A stretch of 64,000 bases of DNA from JAZREA01 sp045660545 (GCA_045660545.1 JAZREA010000021.1:98748-162747), one strand, 5' to 3'. Shown: positions 33,880 to 42,722, counted from the first letter of the stretch. Notes: a model not told the origin generated them from the sequence alone. A program made the numbers and translations.

Positions 33880-33954
33880 GCGGGAGTGGCTCAGTGGTAG
33901 AGCGTCACCTTGCCAAGGTGAACGTCGCGAGTTCGAATCTCGTCTTCCGCTCCA
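33880..33954 (+). tRNA. tRNA-Gly (GCC)
   Basis: Acceptor GCGGGAG pairs with CTTCCGC (wobbles), anticodon loop TTGCCAA gives GCC, CCA encoded. Confidence 0.95.
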
Positions 33955-33955
33955 T

Positions 33956-33985
33956 AAAGACGCTTTACAATGCGTCTTTTATTTT
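33956..33985 (+). terminator. Terminator-like hairpin inside the tRNA cluster
   Basis: AAAGACGC, 8-nt loop, GCGTCTTT, then TATTTTA. It lies between tRNA-Gly and tRNA-Cys, so tRNA-Cys depends on read-through or processing. Confidence 0.7.
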
Positions 33986-34007
33986 ACTAATTATTAATTT
34001 TATATAT

Positions 34008-34081
34008 GGCGCTATAGCCAAGTGGTAAGGCAGAGGCCTGCAAAGCCTTTACCCCCGGTTCAAATCCGGGTGGCGCCTCCA
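34008..34081 (+). tRNA. tRNA-Cys (GCA)
   Basis: Acceptor GGCGCTA ... TGGCGCC, anticodon loop CTGCAAA gives GCA, CCA encoded. No own promoter with a -35 box is seen in the 54 bp after tRNA-Gly. Confidence 0.95.
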
Positions 34082-34128
34082 AAAAGAAACGACAACTTTC
34101 TTAGGAAAGTTGTCGTTTCTTTTTGTGT
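34081..34128 (+). terminator. Terminator of the tRNA cluster
   Basis: A perfect 20-bp stem (left arm 34081-34100, right arm 34105-34124, loop TTAG) ends in TTTTT. Confidence 0.92.
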
Positions 34129-34207
34129 TCTTATCTATTAACTATTCTTTCTTCACTTTTCACTAAAATTTTTTTAGATTCCAACCGACAATTGTCAATA
34201 AAGCCAA

Positions 34208-34237
34208 TTGATTTTCCGATATACTTAATAGTATAAT
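34208..34237 (+). promoter_or_regulatory. Promoter of the Na/Pi cotransporter gene
   Basis: TTGATT (34208-34213), 18-bp spacer, TATAAT (34232-34237). The leader of about 95 nt contains a 7-bp hairpin CCTGCTC/GAGCAGG at 34276-34295 of unknown role. Confidence 0.65.
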
Positions 34238-34340
34238 TGTCTTGCATACGATATGTGAAATTTTGTTGCACAAAACCTGCTCCCGACTGAGCAGGGCATA
34301 GGGTTTAGATAATGAACATATAGCGAAAAGGAGATTAAAT

Positions 34341-36026
34341 ATGTTATCATCACAAGAAGTTATGCAACTATTACAAAGTCTGATTTGGTTGTTGGCAGGT
34401 GTAGGTGTTTTTATTGTAGGAATGAACTTTATGGGCGACGCTTTGGAAAGAAGCGCCGGAACAGGTATGAAACGCTTGCTTGAAAGAATAAGCAATAATA
34501 GATTTTCGGGTGTTGGCATCGGTGCGGGTGTAACCGCAATTATCCAGAGTTCATCCGCAACCTCCGTAATGGTTATAGGTCTTGTTAATGCAGGAGTTAT
34601 GACTCTTATGCAAGCAACGCCTATTATTATGGGTGCAAATATCGGAACAACAATCACAGGTGTTCTTGTTGCCCTAAAAAATGACTGGTTCAATATGGCG
34701 ATGTACGTTCTTGCTTTTGCAGGCGTGATGATGGGCTTTGCCAAAAAGGAAAAGGTTAAAATTGCCGGCAGCCTCTGCTGCGGTCTTGGCTTAATATTTG
34801 TTGGCCTTAATATTATGAGCAGTGAACAGGCTTTTGGAAACCCACTTGTTGAAAATTTGTTTACCGAAATTTTCAAAAAGATTGATTTTCCTCTCCTTTT
34901 GATATTGGTGGGCGTTATCTTTACGGCGCTAATACAAAGTTCTTCTGCTTCCACAGGTGTTGTTATTACCATGGTTGGCTCAGGTGTTCTTCCGCTTGAC
35001 CTGGCGTTATTTATTATTCTCGGGGCAAATATCGGCACATGTGTAACAGCTCTTCTTGCTTCTGTAGGTGCAAATGCCAACTCTAAAAGAGTTGCCCTCA
35101 TACACTTTACATTTAACTCGATTGGCACGGCATTGTTTACTGTACTCATCTGGTTGTTTAGAGAGCCGGCGGTAAATTTATTGGTATCCGCCTTCCCCAA
35201 AGACGACCCGATGTCTCTGCAGATGAGAGTTTCCCTTTTCCACGTTATATTCAACACAACCACCACGTGCTTGTTGCTTCCGTTTACAAAACAGCTTGTT
35301 GACTATTCGTGCGCTATAATCAATGAAGATAAGGAACCCAAAAAAGAGTTAACTCTTAAATACGTTGACGAAAGACTCATTTCTACTCCCTCCATTGCGC
35401 TTATGCAGGTTAAAAAAGAAATTGATTATATGATTTCTCTGGCAGAGGAAAACACACGCTTAAGCTTTACGTCAATAGAAACGGGTTCTATGGATGGTAA
35501 TGACCGAATTTCCGAAAACGAAAAAATTATTAACTTTACAAACAGTGCTTTAACCAGATTTTTGATTAAACTGTCTGCCGAAGTTGAGGGAAGCAACGAA
35601 GAAATTATCGGTTCATATTTCCACGTTTTAAACGACCTTGAACGTATCGGCGACCATGCTGAGAATTTCAACGAAATTGCTATTGAAATGGCAAACAAAA
35701 ACATTTCTTTCTCAGAACATGCCCTTGAGGGAATTACAAAAATGTGCAACACCGTTATGCAGATGTTTGCAATAGCATTAAATACATTTGAGACATTACA
35801 TAAAGAAGAGCTAACCACCTTGACACGGTTGGAGAATAGTGTTGACGATATGAAAAAAGAATTCATTGCCGGCCACTTCGCAAGACTTGCAGAGGGTAAT
35901 TGCAGTGTTGATGTAAGTCCTTATTATTCATCCGTTATAATCGGACTCGAAAGGATTGCCGACCACCTTGTTAATGTAGGGTACAGTATTGTTGATCCTA
36001 CAGGCTCTCAAAAAGATATAAATTAA
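34341..36026 (+). CDS. Na/Pi cotransporter (NptA/PhoU-domain family)
   Basis: 561 aa. The N-terminal half has about eight to ten membrane segments with two inverted copies of the QSSSA-type motif (IQSSSATSVM, about residue 73, and IQSSSASTGV, about 200), the hallmark of Na/Pi cotransporters. The C-terminal about 180 residues form a PhoU-like helical domain (LNDLERIGDHAENF, LERIADHLVN). Imports phosphate with sodium. Monocistronic with a strong SD AAAAGGAG. Confidence 0.93.
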   Translation: MLSSQEVMQLLQSLIWLLAGVGVFIVGMNFMGDALERSAGTGMKRLLERISNNRFSGVGIGAGVTAIIQSSSATSVMVIGLVNAGVMTLMQATPIIMGANIGTTITGVLVALKNDWFNMAMYVLAFAGVMMGFAKKEKVKIAGSLCCGLGLIFVGLNIMSSEQAFGNPLVENLFTEIFKKIDFPLLLILVGVIFTALIQSSSASTGVVITMVGSGVLPLDLALFIILGANIGTCVTALLASVGANANSKRVALIHFTFNSIGTALFTVLIWLFREPAVNLLVSAFPKDDPMSLQMRVSLFHVIFNTTTTCLLLPFTKQLVDYSCAIINEDKEPKKELTLKYVDERLISTPSIALMQVKKEIDYMISLAEENTRLSFTSIETGSMDGNDRISENEKIINFTNSALTRFLIKLSAEVEGSNEEIIGSYFHVLNDLERIGDHAENFNEIAIEMANKNISFSEHALEGITKMCNTVMQMFAIALNTFETLHKEELTTLTRLENSVDDMKKEFIAGHFARLAEGNCSVDVSPYYSSVIIGLERIADHLVNVGYSIVDPTGSQKDIN

Positions 36027-36060
36027 AATACACTCATATCCGTTTACAGCCATGAAATCA

Positions 36061-36090
36061 AAAACCTGCTACTTTCGTAGCAGGTTTTTT
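36061..36090 (+). terminator. Terminator between the Na/Pi and MFS genes
   Basis: AAAACCTGCTAC, TTTC, GTAGCAGGTTTT, then TT. Its end overlaps the end of the MFS gene at 36091 and could serve both directions. Confidence 0.88.
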
Positions 36091-37275
36091 CTATATCTTC
36101 GCTTTTAATTTCGGTATTATAAGCGCCATCGCAATCGGGAACGCCGCCATAGTCAGCATCGCCATTTTAATTGCAAAGTCTCCGCCGCCCAAAAGGCCCG
36201 ATATCCAGCCGACAAGGCTGGGCCCCGACGTGCACCCCACGTCCCCGGCAAGAGCTAAAAGGGCGAACATCGTCGTTCCTCCGTAGGATATTTTCCTCGC
36301 CGCAAGGCTGTAAACCCCTGGCCACATAATACCCACAGTAAATCCCGATACCGCACACGCCAAAACAGACACCAAAGGGTACGGCGAAAGCGCGGCAACA
36401 AAATAGCACGCAGCGCACATAACGCTGCTTATGCCAATCGCTTTTGTAAGGTTAAGCCGCAGACTAAACCGACTGTACATAAGCCTCGACACACCCATAA
36501 GAACAGCAAAAGCGCAAGGCCCTAAAACATCTCCCAAAGTCTTTGTAACGCCAAGCCCCATCTCCGCAAAATACGACGCCCACTGAGCCATGGCAAGTTC
36601 AGACGCCCCCGCGCAAATCATTAAAACAGCCAAAAGCCAAAACATACTGTTTGTAAAAAGCGCCTTCATCGGCGAGCCGTCAGCGTCTCCTTTTAGAGTG
36701 CAAACAGGCACCTTTAAAAACAAAAGCGCGTTAAAAAGCGGTATCAAAGCCCAAAGGAAAGAAAGATAGTACCACTTTTCTACCCCAACCGCTACAAAAT
36801 AGACTGTCGAAAGAGCCGTAACCGTCAGCTGCCCCCAGCAATAAAAGGAGTGTAATATGTTCATCGTGCCTACCTTGTTAGAGGTAGGCATAGCCTCTAC
36901 CATAGGGCTTACGAGCACCTCAATAAGCCCTCCGCCAACCGCATATATCACTATCGAAATAACCAAAACGGGATAAATGTTGCCGGGCGCAATAATCGGC
37001 GCAAGTCCTAAAAGACCAAGGCCCGCCGACACCGCAAAGTGCGCCATTACGATAAGAGACCTGTACCCAAACTTGTCTGTATATTTGGCCGCGGAAAAGT
37101 CCACCGCCATCTGTATTACAAAATTAATAGTTATCAAAAGCCCGATTTTTTCAAGCGATATGCCGTAATCTGTCCCAAACATAGCAAACAAAAGCGGCAT
37201 AAAGTTGTTGGCTACCGCCTGAGTTACGTAGCCGACACAACAGGCATACAGGCTGTGTTTATGCGTAAACGTCAT
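36091..37275 (-). CDS. Major facilitator superfamily transporter
   Basis: 394 aa with about twelve hydrophobic segments. DKFGYRS after the second segment is the MFS loop motif (DxxGxR-like). SxxxxMEAM-like sequence and WPGVYSLA resemble FucP/sugar:H+ type carriers, but the substrate cannot be assigned. Start at ATG 37275 with AGAGAGG 6 nt upstream. Stands alone. Confidence 0.82.
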   Translation of the reverse strand: MTFTHKHSLYACCVGYVTQAVANNFMPLLFAMFGTDYGISLEKIGLLITINFVIQMAVDFSAAKYTDKFGYRSLIVMAHFAVSAGLGLLGLAPIIAPGNIYPVLVISIVIYAVGGGLIEVLVSPMVEAMPTSNKVGTMNILHSFYCWGQLTVTALSTVYFVAVGVEKWYYLSFLWALIPLFNALLFLKVPVCTLKGDADGSPMKALFTNSMFWLLAVLMICAGASELAMAQWASYFAEMGLGVTKTLGDVLGPCAFAVLMGVSRLMYSRFSLRLNLTKAIGISSVMCAACYFVAALSPYPLVSVLACAVSGFTVGIMWPGVYSLAARKISYGGTTMFALLALAGDVGCTSGPSLVGWISGLLGGGDFAIKMAMLTMAAFPIAMALIIPKLKAKI

Positions 37276-37306
37276 GTCAATCCTCTCTTTTTTCACAATA
37301 TAGAAT

Positions 37307-37335
37307 ATTTTAACACATTTTTACACATTTTTCAA
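37307..37335 (-). promoter_or_regulatory. Promoter of the MFS gene
   Basis: Minus strand: TTGAAA (37330-37335), 17-bp spacer, TAAAAT (37307-37312). Confidence 0.6.
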
Positions 37336-37424
37336 TTATCACAAAGGGAAGCTTTGTTTTTGCGTCGGTCTTTTATAAATATGTTGTAATGTCGCATTTA
37401 ATTACATATATTGACGCAAAAGTG

Positions 37425-37454
37425 TTGACAAATATTCTTAAAATAATGTACAAT
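37425..37454 (+). promoter_or_regulatory. Promoter of rsmD-coaD-trmB
   Basis: TTGACA (37425-37430), 18-bp spacer, TACAAT (37449-37454). Confidence 0.75.
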
Positions 37455-37476
37455 ATGATAGAGGAGATATGTAATT

Positions 37477-38013
37477 ATGAGAGTTATATCAGGCATAGCA
37501 AGAGGCTGTTCTCTTACCTCTTTAGAGGGGCTTAGCACCCGACCGACAACAGACAGAGTTAAGGAAGCTATGTTTTCAATTATAAACTTCTATATTTCCC
37601 AAAGCAACGTGCTCGACCTGTTTTCAGGCAGCGGTGCTCTTGGTATCGAGGCGCTAAGCCGTGGCGCTAAAAGATGCGTCTTTGTCGAAAGTTCCGCGCA
37701 GGCGCTTGGCGTTGTTAATAAAAACCTTGAAAAAACCAAACTCAAAGATTTGGCAGTCGTTAAAAATACGGATTTTAAAAGCTTTTTATCCTCGTGTACG
37801 GAAGTGTTCGATATAATCTTGCTCGACCCGCCGTACAACAAAAAAATGTGCGACGAGGCTTTGAAGATAATATTTGACAAAGGCCTGCTTTCAGACGACG
37901 GGATTATCGTTTGCGAAACAGAGCACGGTGAAGAAATAGAAACAGAATTTTTCTTTAAAAAGAGCTATAAATACGGCAAAACACAACTTTCATTATTCAG
38001 TAAGGACGGTTAA
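37477..38013 (+). CDS. rsmD: 16S rRNA (guanine-966 N2)-methyltransferase
   Basis: 178 aa. RVISGIARG at the start, RPTTDRVKEAMFSI, the AdoMet motif DLFSGSGALGIEALSRGA and catalytic DPPYN (about residues 112-116) are RsmD signatures. One base separates it from coaD, the usual partner. Confidence 0.95.
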   Translation: MRVISGIARGCSLTSLEGLSTRPTTDRVKEAMFSIINFYISQSNVLDLFSGSGALGIEALSRGAKRCVFVESSAQALGVVNKNLEKTKLKDLAVVKNTDFKSFLSSCTEVFDIILLDPPYNKKMCDEALKIIFDKGLLSDDGIIVCETEHGEEIETEFFFKKSYKYGKTQLSLFSKDG

Positions 38014-38014
38014 T

Positions 38015-38494
38015 ATGGAAAAAATAGCAATATACCCCGGAAGTTTCGACCCATGTACGCGCGGTCATCTTGATATAATCGAAAGAAGCGCAAAAGTTTT
38101 CGACAAGATAATCGTTGCGGTACTTATAAATAGCGAAAAAACCCCTGCCTTTACCCTGGAGGAAAAGCTTATGTTTTTAAAGATGTCTACAAGCCATCTT
38201 AAAAACGTGGAGGTTTGTTCATTCAACGGCCTGCTTGCAGAGTTTGCGACCCAGGTTGGGGCCAAGGTTTTAATCAAGGGTCTTCGCGCTGTTTCAGACT
38301 TTGAGTACGAGTTTCAGATGTCTCTTACCAACCGCAAAATCAACCCCGAGCTTGAAACCCTGTTCATGACCACCGCGTCGGAAAATATGTACCTAAGCTC
38401 CAGTATCGTACGCGAAATCGCACGCCTCGGCGGAGATATCGACGGAATGGTGCCGGACGTTATTAAAGATTTTATTTACAAAAAATATCAATAA
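38015..38494 (+). CDS. coaD: Phosphopantetheine adenylyltransferase
   Basis: 159 aa. Fourth step of coenzyme A synthesis. YPGSFDPCTRGHLDII has the nucleotidyltransferase TxGH-type motif (here RGHLD), followed by LIKGLRAVSDFEYE and the SSSIVREIA motif. Confidence 0.97.
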   Translation: MEKIAIYPGSFDPCTRGHLDIIERSAKVFDKIIVAVLINSEKTPAFTLEEKLMFLKMSTSHLKNVEVCSFNGLLAEFATQVGAKVLIKGLRAVSDFEYEFQMSLTNRKINPELETLFMTTASENMYLSSSIVREIARLGGDIDGMVPDVIKDFIYKKYQ

Positions 38495-38507
38495 GGAGGA
38501 CAAGACC

Positions 38508-39005
38508 ATGGAAGGTATGGAAATGTTAGACCAGTTGGAGGACATAATAGAAAGCAGTCACAACATGCCGTTTGTCGGCAAGGCGTTAATAGACAAGGAC
38601 GAGCTTTTGGACCTTATACAAGAGCTGAGGCTTAAAATTCCGGATGACCTTAAACAGGCAAAGTGGATAAAGGGCGAAAGACAAAGAATCCTGCTCGAAG
38701 CTCAAAAGGAAGCTACCGCCATCATCAAGTCCGCAGAAGACAAGATTATCTCTATGATTAACGAAAATGAAATCACTAAAAAGGCTAACGAAGCTGCCGA
38801 GGAGATTATCAAAAACGCCAACACCAAGGCAAGAGAAATCCGAAACGCCACAAGGCAGTACGTAGACACTGCCCTTGCAGACTCGGAAAAGGTGCTTGAA
38901 CGCACCCTTGCTACTTTGCACGACAACAGGCTTGCTATGCAGCAGAATCACGCCAAAAAACAGGTTCAGATCGACGACGTAATCGAGCAGGAACCTACCG
39001 AATAA
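38508..39005 (+). CDS. Coiled-coil protein, ATP-synthase-b-like helix, unknown function
   Basis: 165 aa, almost wholly helical. From about residue 50 to 150 it is a charged, Ala-rich coiled coil (KEATAIIKSAEDKI, NEAAEEIIKNANTKA, REIRNATRQYVD). Proteins like this often follow coaD in Clostridia and are annotated only as ATPase-like. There is no membrane segment, so it is not a real F0 b subunit. Strong SD AAGGAGG, 13 bp after coaD. Confidence 0.75.
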   Translation: MEGMEMLDQLEDIIESSHNMPFVGKALIDKDELLDLIQELRLKIPDDLKQAKWIKGERQRILLEAQKEATAIIKSAEDKIISMINENEITKKANEAAEEIIKNANTKAREIRNATRQYVDTALADSEKVLERTLATLHDNRLAMQQNHAKKQVQIDDVIEQEPTE

Positions 39006-39030
39006 TTCACCACAGGGGCAAAATAATTTT

Positions 39031-39663
39031 ATGAGAATCAGAAAAAAGAAAAACGCAGACAAGCGCCTTTTAAAGTGCGGAACACTTTGTGTTTCAAACC
39101 CGCAAGACTATAAGGGCAAATGGAAAAGTGTCTTTGCAAACGACAACCCCGTCCACTTGGAAGTAGGCTGCGGCAAAGGTGCGTTTGTTGCCGGTATGGC
39201 AAAGGCTAATCCGGGCATCAACTTTATAGCCGTGGAGCTTTGCCTTGACGTAATGGTGCTTGCTGCCGAAAAGGCGCTGGAACAACAGCTACCAAACGTC
39301 AGGTACATAAACGGCGACGCCAGACTCTTAGAAGAATTTTTGGAAAAAGGCGAATGCGACCGCATATACCTTAACTTCAGCGACCCGTGGCCCAAAAGCG
39401 GCCACAAAAAAAGACGCCTTACATACGCGTCCTTTTTAGATATTTATAAAAGAGTTTTAAAGAAAGACGGAGAAATCCACTTTAAAACCGACAACATGAA
39501 GCTGTTTGAGTTCTCGATTGAGTCTTTAAGCCAAAACGGCTGGAAAATCAAGAACCTTTCCTTAGACCTTCATAACAGCGGCTTTTCGGGAAATGTTATG
39601 ACAGAGTACGAGACCCGTTTTTCACAGATGGGCCAGCCAATCTACCGCTTAGAAGCGTACTGA
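39031..39663 (+). CDS. trmB: tRNA (guanine-46 N7)-methyltransferase
   Basis: 210 aa. LEVGCGKGAFV (AdoMet), VELCLDV, YLNFSDPWPKSGHKKRRLT (the TrmB signature) and HFKTDN are all present. Its last 22 bp overlap the end of the convergent spoIIR gene. Confidence 0.95.
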   Translation: MRIRKKKNADKRLLKCGTLCVSNPQDYKGKWKSVFANDNPVHLEVGCGKGAFVAGMAKANPGINFIAVELCLDVMVLAAEKALEQQLPNVRYINGDARLLEEFLEKGECDRIYLNFSDPWPKSGHKKRRLTYASFLDIYKRVLKKDGEIHFKTDNMKLFEFSIESLSQNGWKIKNLSLDLHNSGFSGNVMTEYETRFSQMGQPIYRLEAY

Positions 39664-40286
39664 TTGGAAAACAGCTCCAATATTTTAATCTTAAAGTTCA
39701 CCTTACCTTTGGACGTGATTATATCATATTCGTCCTTAGTAAGCGTGGACTTTAACTGTTCATAGCCCCTCTCGGTCAGCACCCCGTCCTCTGCCGCAAA
39801 GCAAAGCTGAGGGTATAAAACACACCACCAGTTTTGCCCCTCTCCCTCTCCGAGCAATATTCTAAGGGCGTTGTATCTGCCGCTTGGGAAGGTGGCGGAC
39901 TCATACTCTCTTTGTGGAAACTCAAAGGTCCCGAACGTTGCCCTCGCCCCATAGGCGCATCCATATTTTTTTGCACTTTGGGTTGCGAATTCCTCAATAT
40001 TTCTTAAGTTCTCTTTAATTATTTCGGCGGTCTGCAAGGCGCTTTTGCTTTCTCTTAGCATCGGCTCTATATATTTTGCAACATCGTCTCTGATTTTTAT
40101 TTTAACCGCCTGGTCCTGCTCGCTGTCGCTGTTTGCGAGTATGTGGAACCGAACCACGCTTTCGGAAATGTTTGCGGCAGCCTCCGTGTAATATGAACTT
40201 ACATACGAGGTCATAACCACACCCAACAAAAGCGACCACAATATTTTCTTTGTTATTTTAAGATTAATCAACCTTTCAAAAATCAT
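39642..40286 (-). CDS. spoIIR: Stage II sporulation protein R
   Basis: 214 aa. Secreted from the forespore into the intermembrane space to trigger SpoIIGA cleavage of pro-sigma-E. One N-terminal membrane segment (about 15-32) is followed by VRFHILANSDSEQDQAVKIKIRDDV, the family signature, and CVLYPQLCF. Preceded by a good sigma-F promoter match at 40306-40335 and the SD GGGGGA. Convergent with trmB with a 22-bp overlap and no terminator between. Confidence 0.93.
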   Translation of the reverse strand: MIFERLINLKITKKILWSLLLGVVMTSYVSSYYTEAAANISESVVRFHILANSDSEQDQAVKIKIRDDVAKYIEPMLRESKSALQTAEIIKENLRNIEEFATQSAKKYGCAYGARATFGTFEFPQREYESATFPSGRYNALRILLGEGEGQNWWCVLYPQLCFAAEDGVLTERGYEQLKSTLTKDEYDIITSKGKVNFKIKILELFSNQYASKR

Positions 40287-40305
40287 ATGTATCCCCCTTC
40301 GCCTT

Positions 40306-40335
40306 AATTATTGACACCATTTTTTTGCAATATAC
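40306..40335 (-). promoter_or_regulatory. Sigma-F-type promoter of spoIIR
   Basis: Minus strand: GTATA (40331-40335), 15-bp spacer, GTCAATAATT (40306-40315). It fits the Bacillus sigma-F consensus (GYWTA, 15 bp, GGNRANANTW) at all but one position. The deduced start is about 12-15 bp ahead of the SD. Confidence 0.65.
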
Positions 40336-40337
40336 CA

Positions 40338-40366
40338 TTGTTTTTTTCTGCAAAATAGTTTATAAT
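40338..40366 (+). promoter_or_regulatory. Promoter of the glycosyltransferase gene
   Basis: TTGTTT (40338-40343), 17-bp spacer, TATAAT (40361-40366). It begins where the divergent sigma-F promoter ends. Confidence 0.65.
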
Positions 40367-40397
40367 ATGAAACATCACAAACACAGGTGGTTTTATT

Positions 40398-41504
40398 ATG
40401 CCAAAAAAGATACTTATCATAAGCTCTGAATACACAGGCCGAGGACACAAAAGCATTTCCGACGCGATGTGTGAACAATTTAATAAAATGCCCGACACCG
40501 AAGTCTCTGTTTTAGAGGGTTTTAGTATGACGGGCAAGGCGGGCATAAGAATCAGCAAGTTTTACGGCCCATTAACCCGCACTTCCAAAAAGGCGTGGGG
40601 CATCGGCTGGAACCTTGTCCAGCAAAATCCCGACCCTGTAACCAAGACGATAAAGACTATTATAAGCAAATGCTTCGCTTCCGTAGTTCGTCGGGAAAAG
40701 CCTGACATAATCGTTTCGGTACACCCTATTTTTATCGGTTGTATTTTGGATGTTATGGAAAAGAAAAATATCAACATCCCGTTTATCAGTATGTACGCCG
40801 ACCTTGTTTCGATATCTAACCTCTGGACAGACCCAAGGGCAGATTACAGCATCTGCTATACCCAAGAAGCCATAGACCACTCGTTGTCCGTGGGCGTGCA
40901 GCCCGAGAGGATTAAAAAGTTCTCCTTCCCCATAAGAGAGCGCTTTACCTTTGGCGAGCCCGTTTCAGGAAGCCAGATGTTTAGGGCGTTTGGAACTCCT
41001 ACCTTTTTAATTATGAGTGGCGGAGAAGGCTCGGGCAACATATCCAAGCTCGCAAGGCTTTTGCTTGACAACTTCAACTGCCGTGTCAAGGTGCTTGCAG
41101 GCAGGAACGAAGCCCTTCGCGAAAAGCTCGAGAAAAACGAAAAGCCAATCTATGGAGAAAGGCTTGATGTATATGGCTTTGTCGAGGCTATCGAGGAGGT
41201 TATGCTGTCCAGCGACCTCGCGTTTTTAAGAGGAAGTCCAAACACGCTGCTTGAAGCAGTCAACTGCTGCCTGCCCATGATTATAACAGACGCACTGCCC
41301 GGACAGGAGGCAGGAAACCCCGACTATTTTGTCAAAAACAACCTCGGCCGCTACGCCAAAAGCTTAAAAGATATACTAAAAACCGTAACAGAGCTTTTAG
41401 ACGACGACGCCAAGGCTCTAAATGATATTAAACAAAGCCAAAAGGCGTTTAGAAACCCAAACGCCGCAAAAGAGATAGCAGAATTTATACGCTCTTTAAT
41501 TTAA
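40398..41504 (+). CDS. MGDG-synthase/UgtP-type glycosyltransferase (GT28)
   Basis: 368 aa. The N-terminal MGDG synthase domain (SSEYTGRGHKSISDAM, residues 8-23; VSVHPIF) and the C-terminal GT28 domain (MSGGEGSGNI, LRGSPNTLLEA, PGQEAGN) match processive diacylglycerol glucosyltransferases that make membrane glycolipids and the lipoteichoic-acid anchor. The sugar donor is probably UDP-glucose. Spore coat-associated homologues also exist, and adjacency to spoIIR leaves that open. Monocistronic. Confidence 0.85.
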   Translation: MPKKILIISSEYTGRGHKSISDAMCEQFNKMPDTEVSVLEGFSMTGKAGIRISKFYGPLTRTSKKAWGIGWNLVQQNPDPVTKTIKTIISKCFASVVRREKPDIIVSVHPIFIGCILDVMEKKNINIPFISMYADLVSISNLWTDPRADYSICYTQEAIDHSLSVGVQPERIKKFSFPIRERFTFGEPVSGSQMFRAFGTPTFLIMSGGEGSGNISKLARLLLDNFNCRVKVLAGRNEALREKLEKNEKPIYGERLDVYGFVEAIEEVMLSSDLAFLRGSPNTLLEAVNCCLPMIITDALPGQEAGNPDYFVKNNLGRYAKSLKDILKTVTELLDDDAKALNDIKQSQKAFRNPNAAKEIAEFIRSLI

Positions 41505-41518
41505 TATAAAACAAAAAC

Positions 41519-41561
41519 GACTGCCCCAATCTGTACCAACAAAGTACAAATTGGGGCAGTC
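41519..41561 (+). terminator. Terminator of the glycosyltransferase gene
   Basis: GACTGCCCCAAT pairs with ATTGGGGCAGTC, with an inner TGTAC/GTACA stem, then TTTAAAT. A run of eight G residues follows at about 41571. Confidence 0.8.
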
Positions 41562-41609
41562 TTTAAATGGGGGGGGTTAGTAACTTTATAATCCGTCAGA
41601 AAAACTCAA

Positions 41610-42722
41610 TTAGTCTTCCCATGGGAACTTGTACTGTGTAAGACCAAGCTCATCACGTACAGCTGTAATTTCCTTCTGTACAGACTCGTTAATAGGAACG
41701 CCCGATTCTCTTGAAAGACGAATGTCGTATTCCTTTTCGCCTGCTGTGTAGATGCGCTCAGCTCCCGGTGCCTTTTTAGAAGCACGCATGCTGCGGCTAA
41801 TATCTCCTGCCTTCTTACGAGCGATATCTTCGCCTAAGAAGTGGTCAGTGTCGATAGCAAGGAACCAGTGACCAAGCTGATAAGGACGGATGTTACCGTT
41901 TTCATCCTTACCGTCTAAGTCCTTACCGTAAGCACCGTCTTGCAAAATAGAAGATAAAAATTCAACAACAAGCGCAAATCCGTATCCCTTGTATCCGCCA
42001 AGATCTTCACCGATTCCACCGAGTGTAGTAAGAGCAGCTGTGCCTCCACGAATCATTTTAAGCGCTGCGCCTGCGTCGCCTTCAATCGCCTCACCGTCAA
42101 GGCCGATAACAGTACCCGGGTGAATTTCCTCGCCGATTCTTTCGTAATATTCAACCTTACCATTTTGAGTAATAGATGTAGCGCAGTCGAAGTTAAAGTC
42201 AAACGCCTCGTCTGTCGGAACACCGATTGTAAACGGGTTGGTACCGAACATACCTTCAACACCGTGTGTAGGTGCAACAGAAGGACGTGCGTTAGTACCT
42301 GTCATACCGATACATCCTGCCTTTGTTGCCATAGATGTATAATAACCTGCGATACCATAATGGCAAGAGTTTCTTACAGCAACCATACCCAAGCCGTACT
42401 CTTTCGCCTTCGCGATAGCCATGCTCATCGCCTTGTATCCGATAACCTGGCCCATACCATGGTGTCCGTCAACAACAGCAGTTGTAGGAGTTTCTTTTAT
42501 AATTTCAAAGTTTGTTTCAGCCTTTTGAATTCCTGCTTTTATACGGTCAAGATAAATAGGCTTAAAACGATTTACACCGTGAGATTCAATGCCTCTTTTG
42601 TCACTTTCCAAAAGAATGTCAGCGCAAATTACAGCATCCTCTCTCGGTATTCCGTATCCGACAAAAGCGTCTATTACGAAATCTGTAATTGTTTTCCAAT
42701 CAACAATATTTGTCTTTGCCAT
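41610..42722 (-). CDS. Ldh-family (malate/L-lactate/ureidoglycolate type) dehydrogenase
   Basis: 370 aa NAD(P)-dependent 2-hydroxyacid dehydrogenase of the Ldh_2 fold (unrelated to classical LDH). ESHGVNRF has the catalytic His region, with VRNSCHYGIAGYY, GTNPFTIGVPT and GYKGYGFALVVEFLSS. The substrate could be malate, lactate, sulfolactate or similar. Start at ATG 42722 with SD GGGAGGAA. The divergent DeoR gene suggests a regulated catabolic enzyme. Confidence 0.88.
   Translation of the reverse strand: MAKTNIVDWKTITDFVIDAFVGYGIPREDAVICADILLESDKRGIESHGVNRFKPIYLDRIKAGIQKAETNFEIIKETPTTAVVDGHHGMGQVIGYKAMSMAIAKAKEYGLGMVAVRNSCHYGIAGYYTSMATKAGCIGMTGTNARPSVAPTHGVEGMFGTNPFTIGVPTDEAFDFNFDCATSITQNGKVEYYERIGEEIHPGTVIGLDGEAIEGDAGAALKMIRGGTAALTTLGGIGEDLGGYKGYGFALVVEFLSSILQDGAYGKDLDGKDENGNIRPYQLGHWFLAIDTDHFLGEDIARKKAGDISRSMRASKKAPGAERIYTAGEKEYDIRLSRESGVPINESVQKEITAVRDELGLTQYKFPWED

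Noticed and set aside
34244..34340. Riboswitch in the Na/Pi cotransporter leader
   Set aside because: Only one 7-bp hairpin is visible; no terminator or conserved aptamer strings of known classes were seen.
34163..35266. 367-aa frame on the minus strand
   Set aside because: It is antisense to the Na/Pi cotransporter gene, has no SD or recognisable motif, and its composition is that of a shadow frame of a membrane protein.
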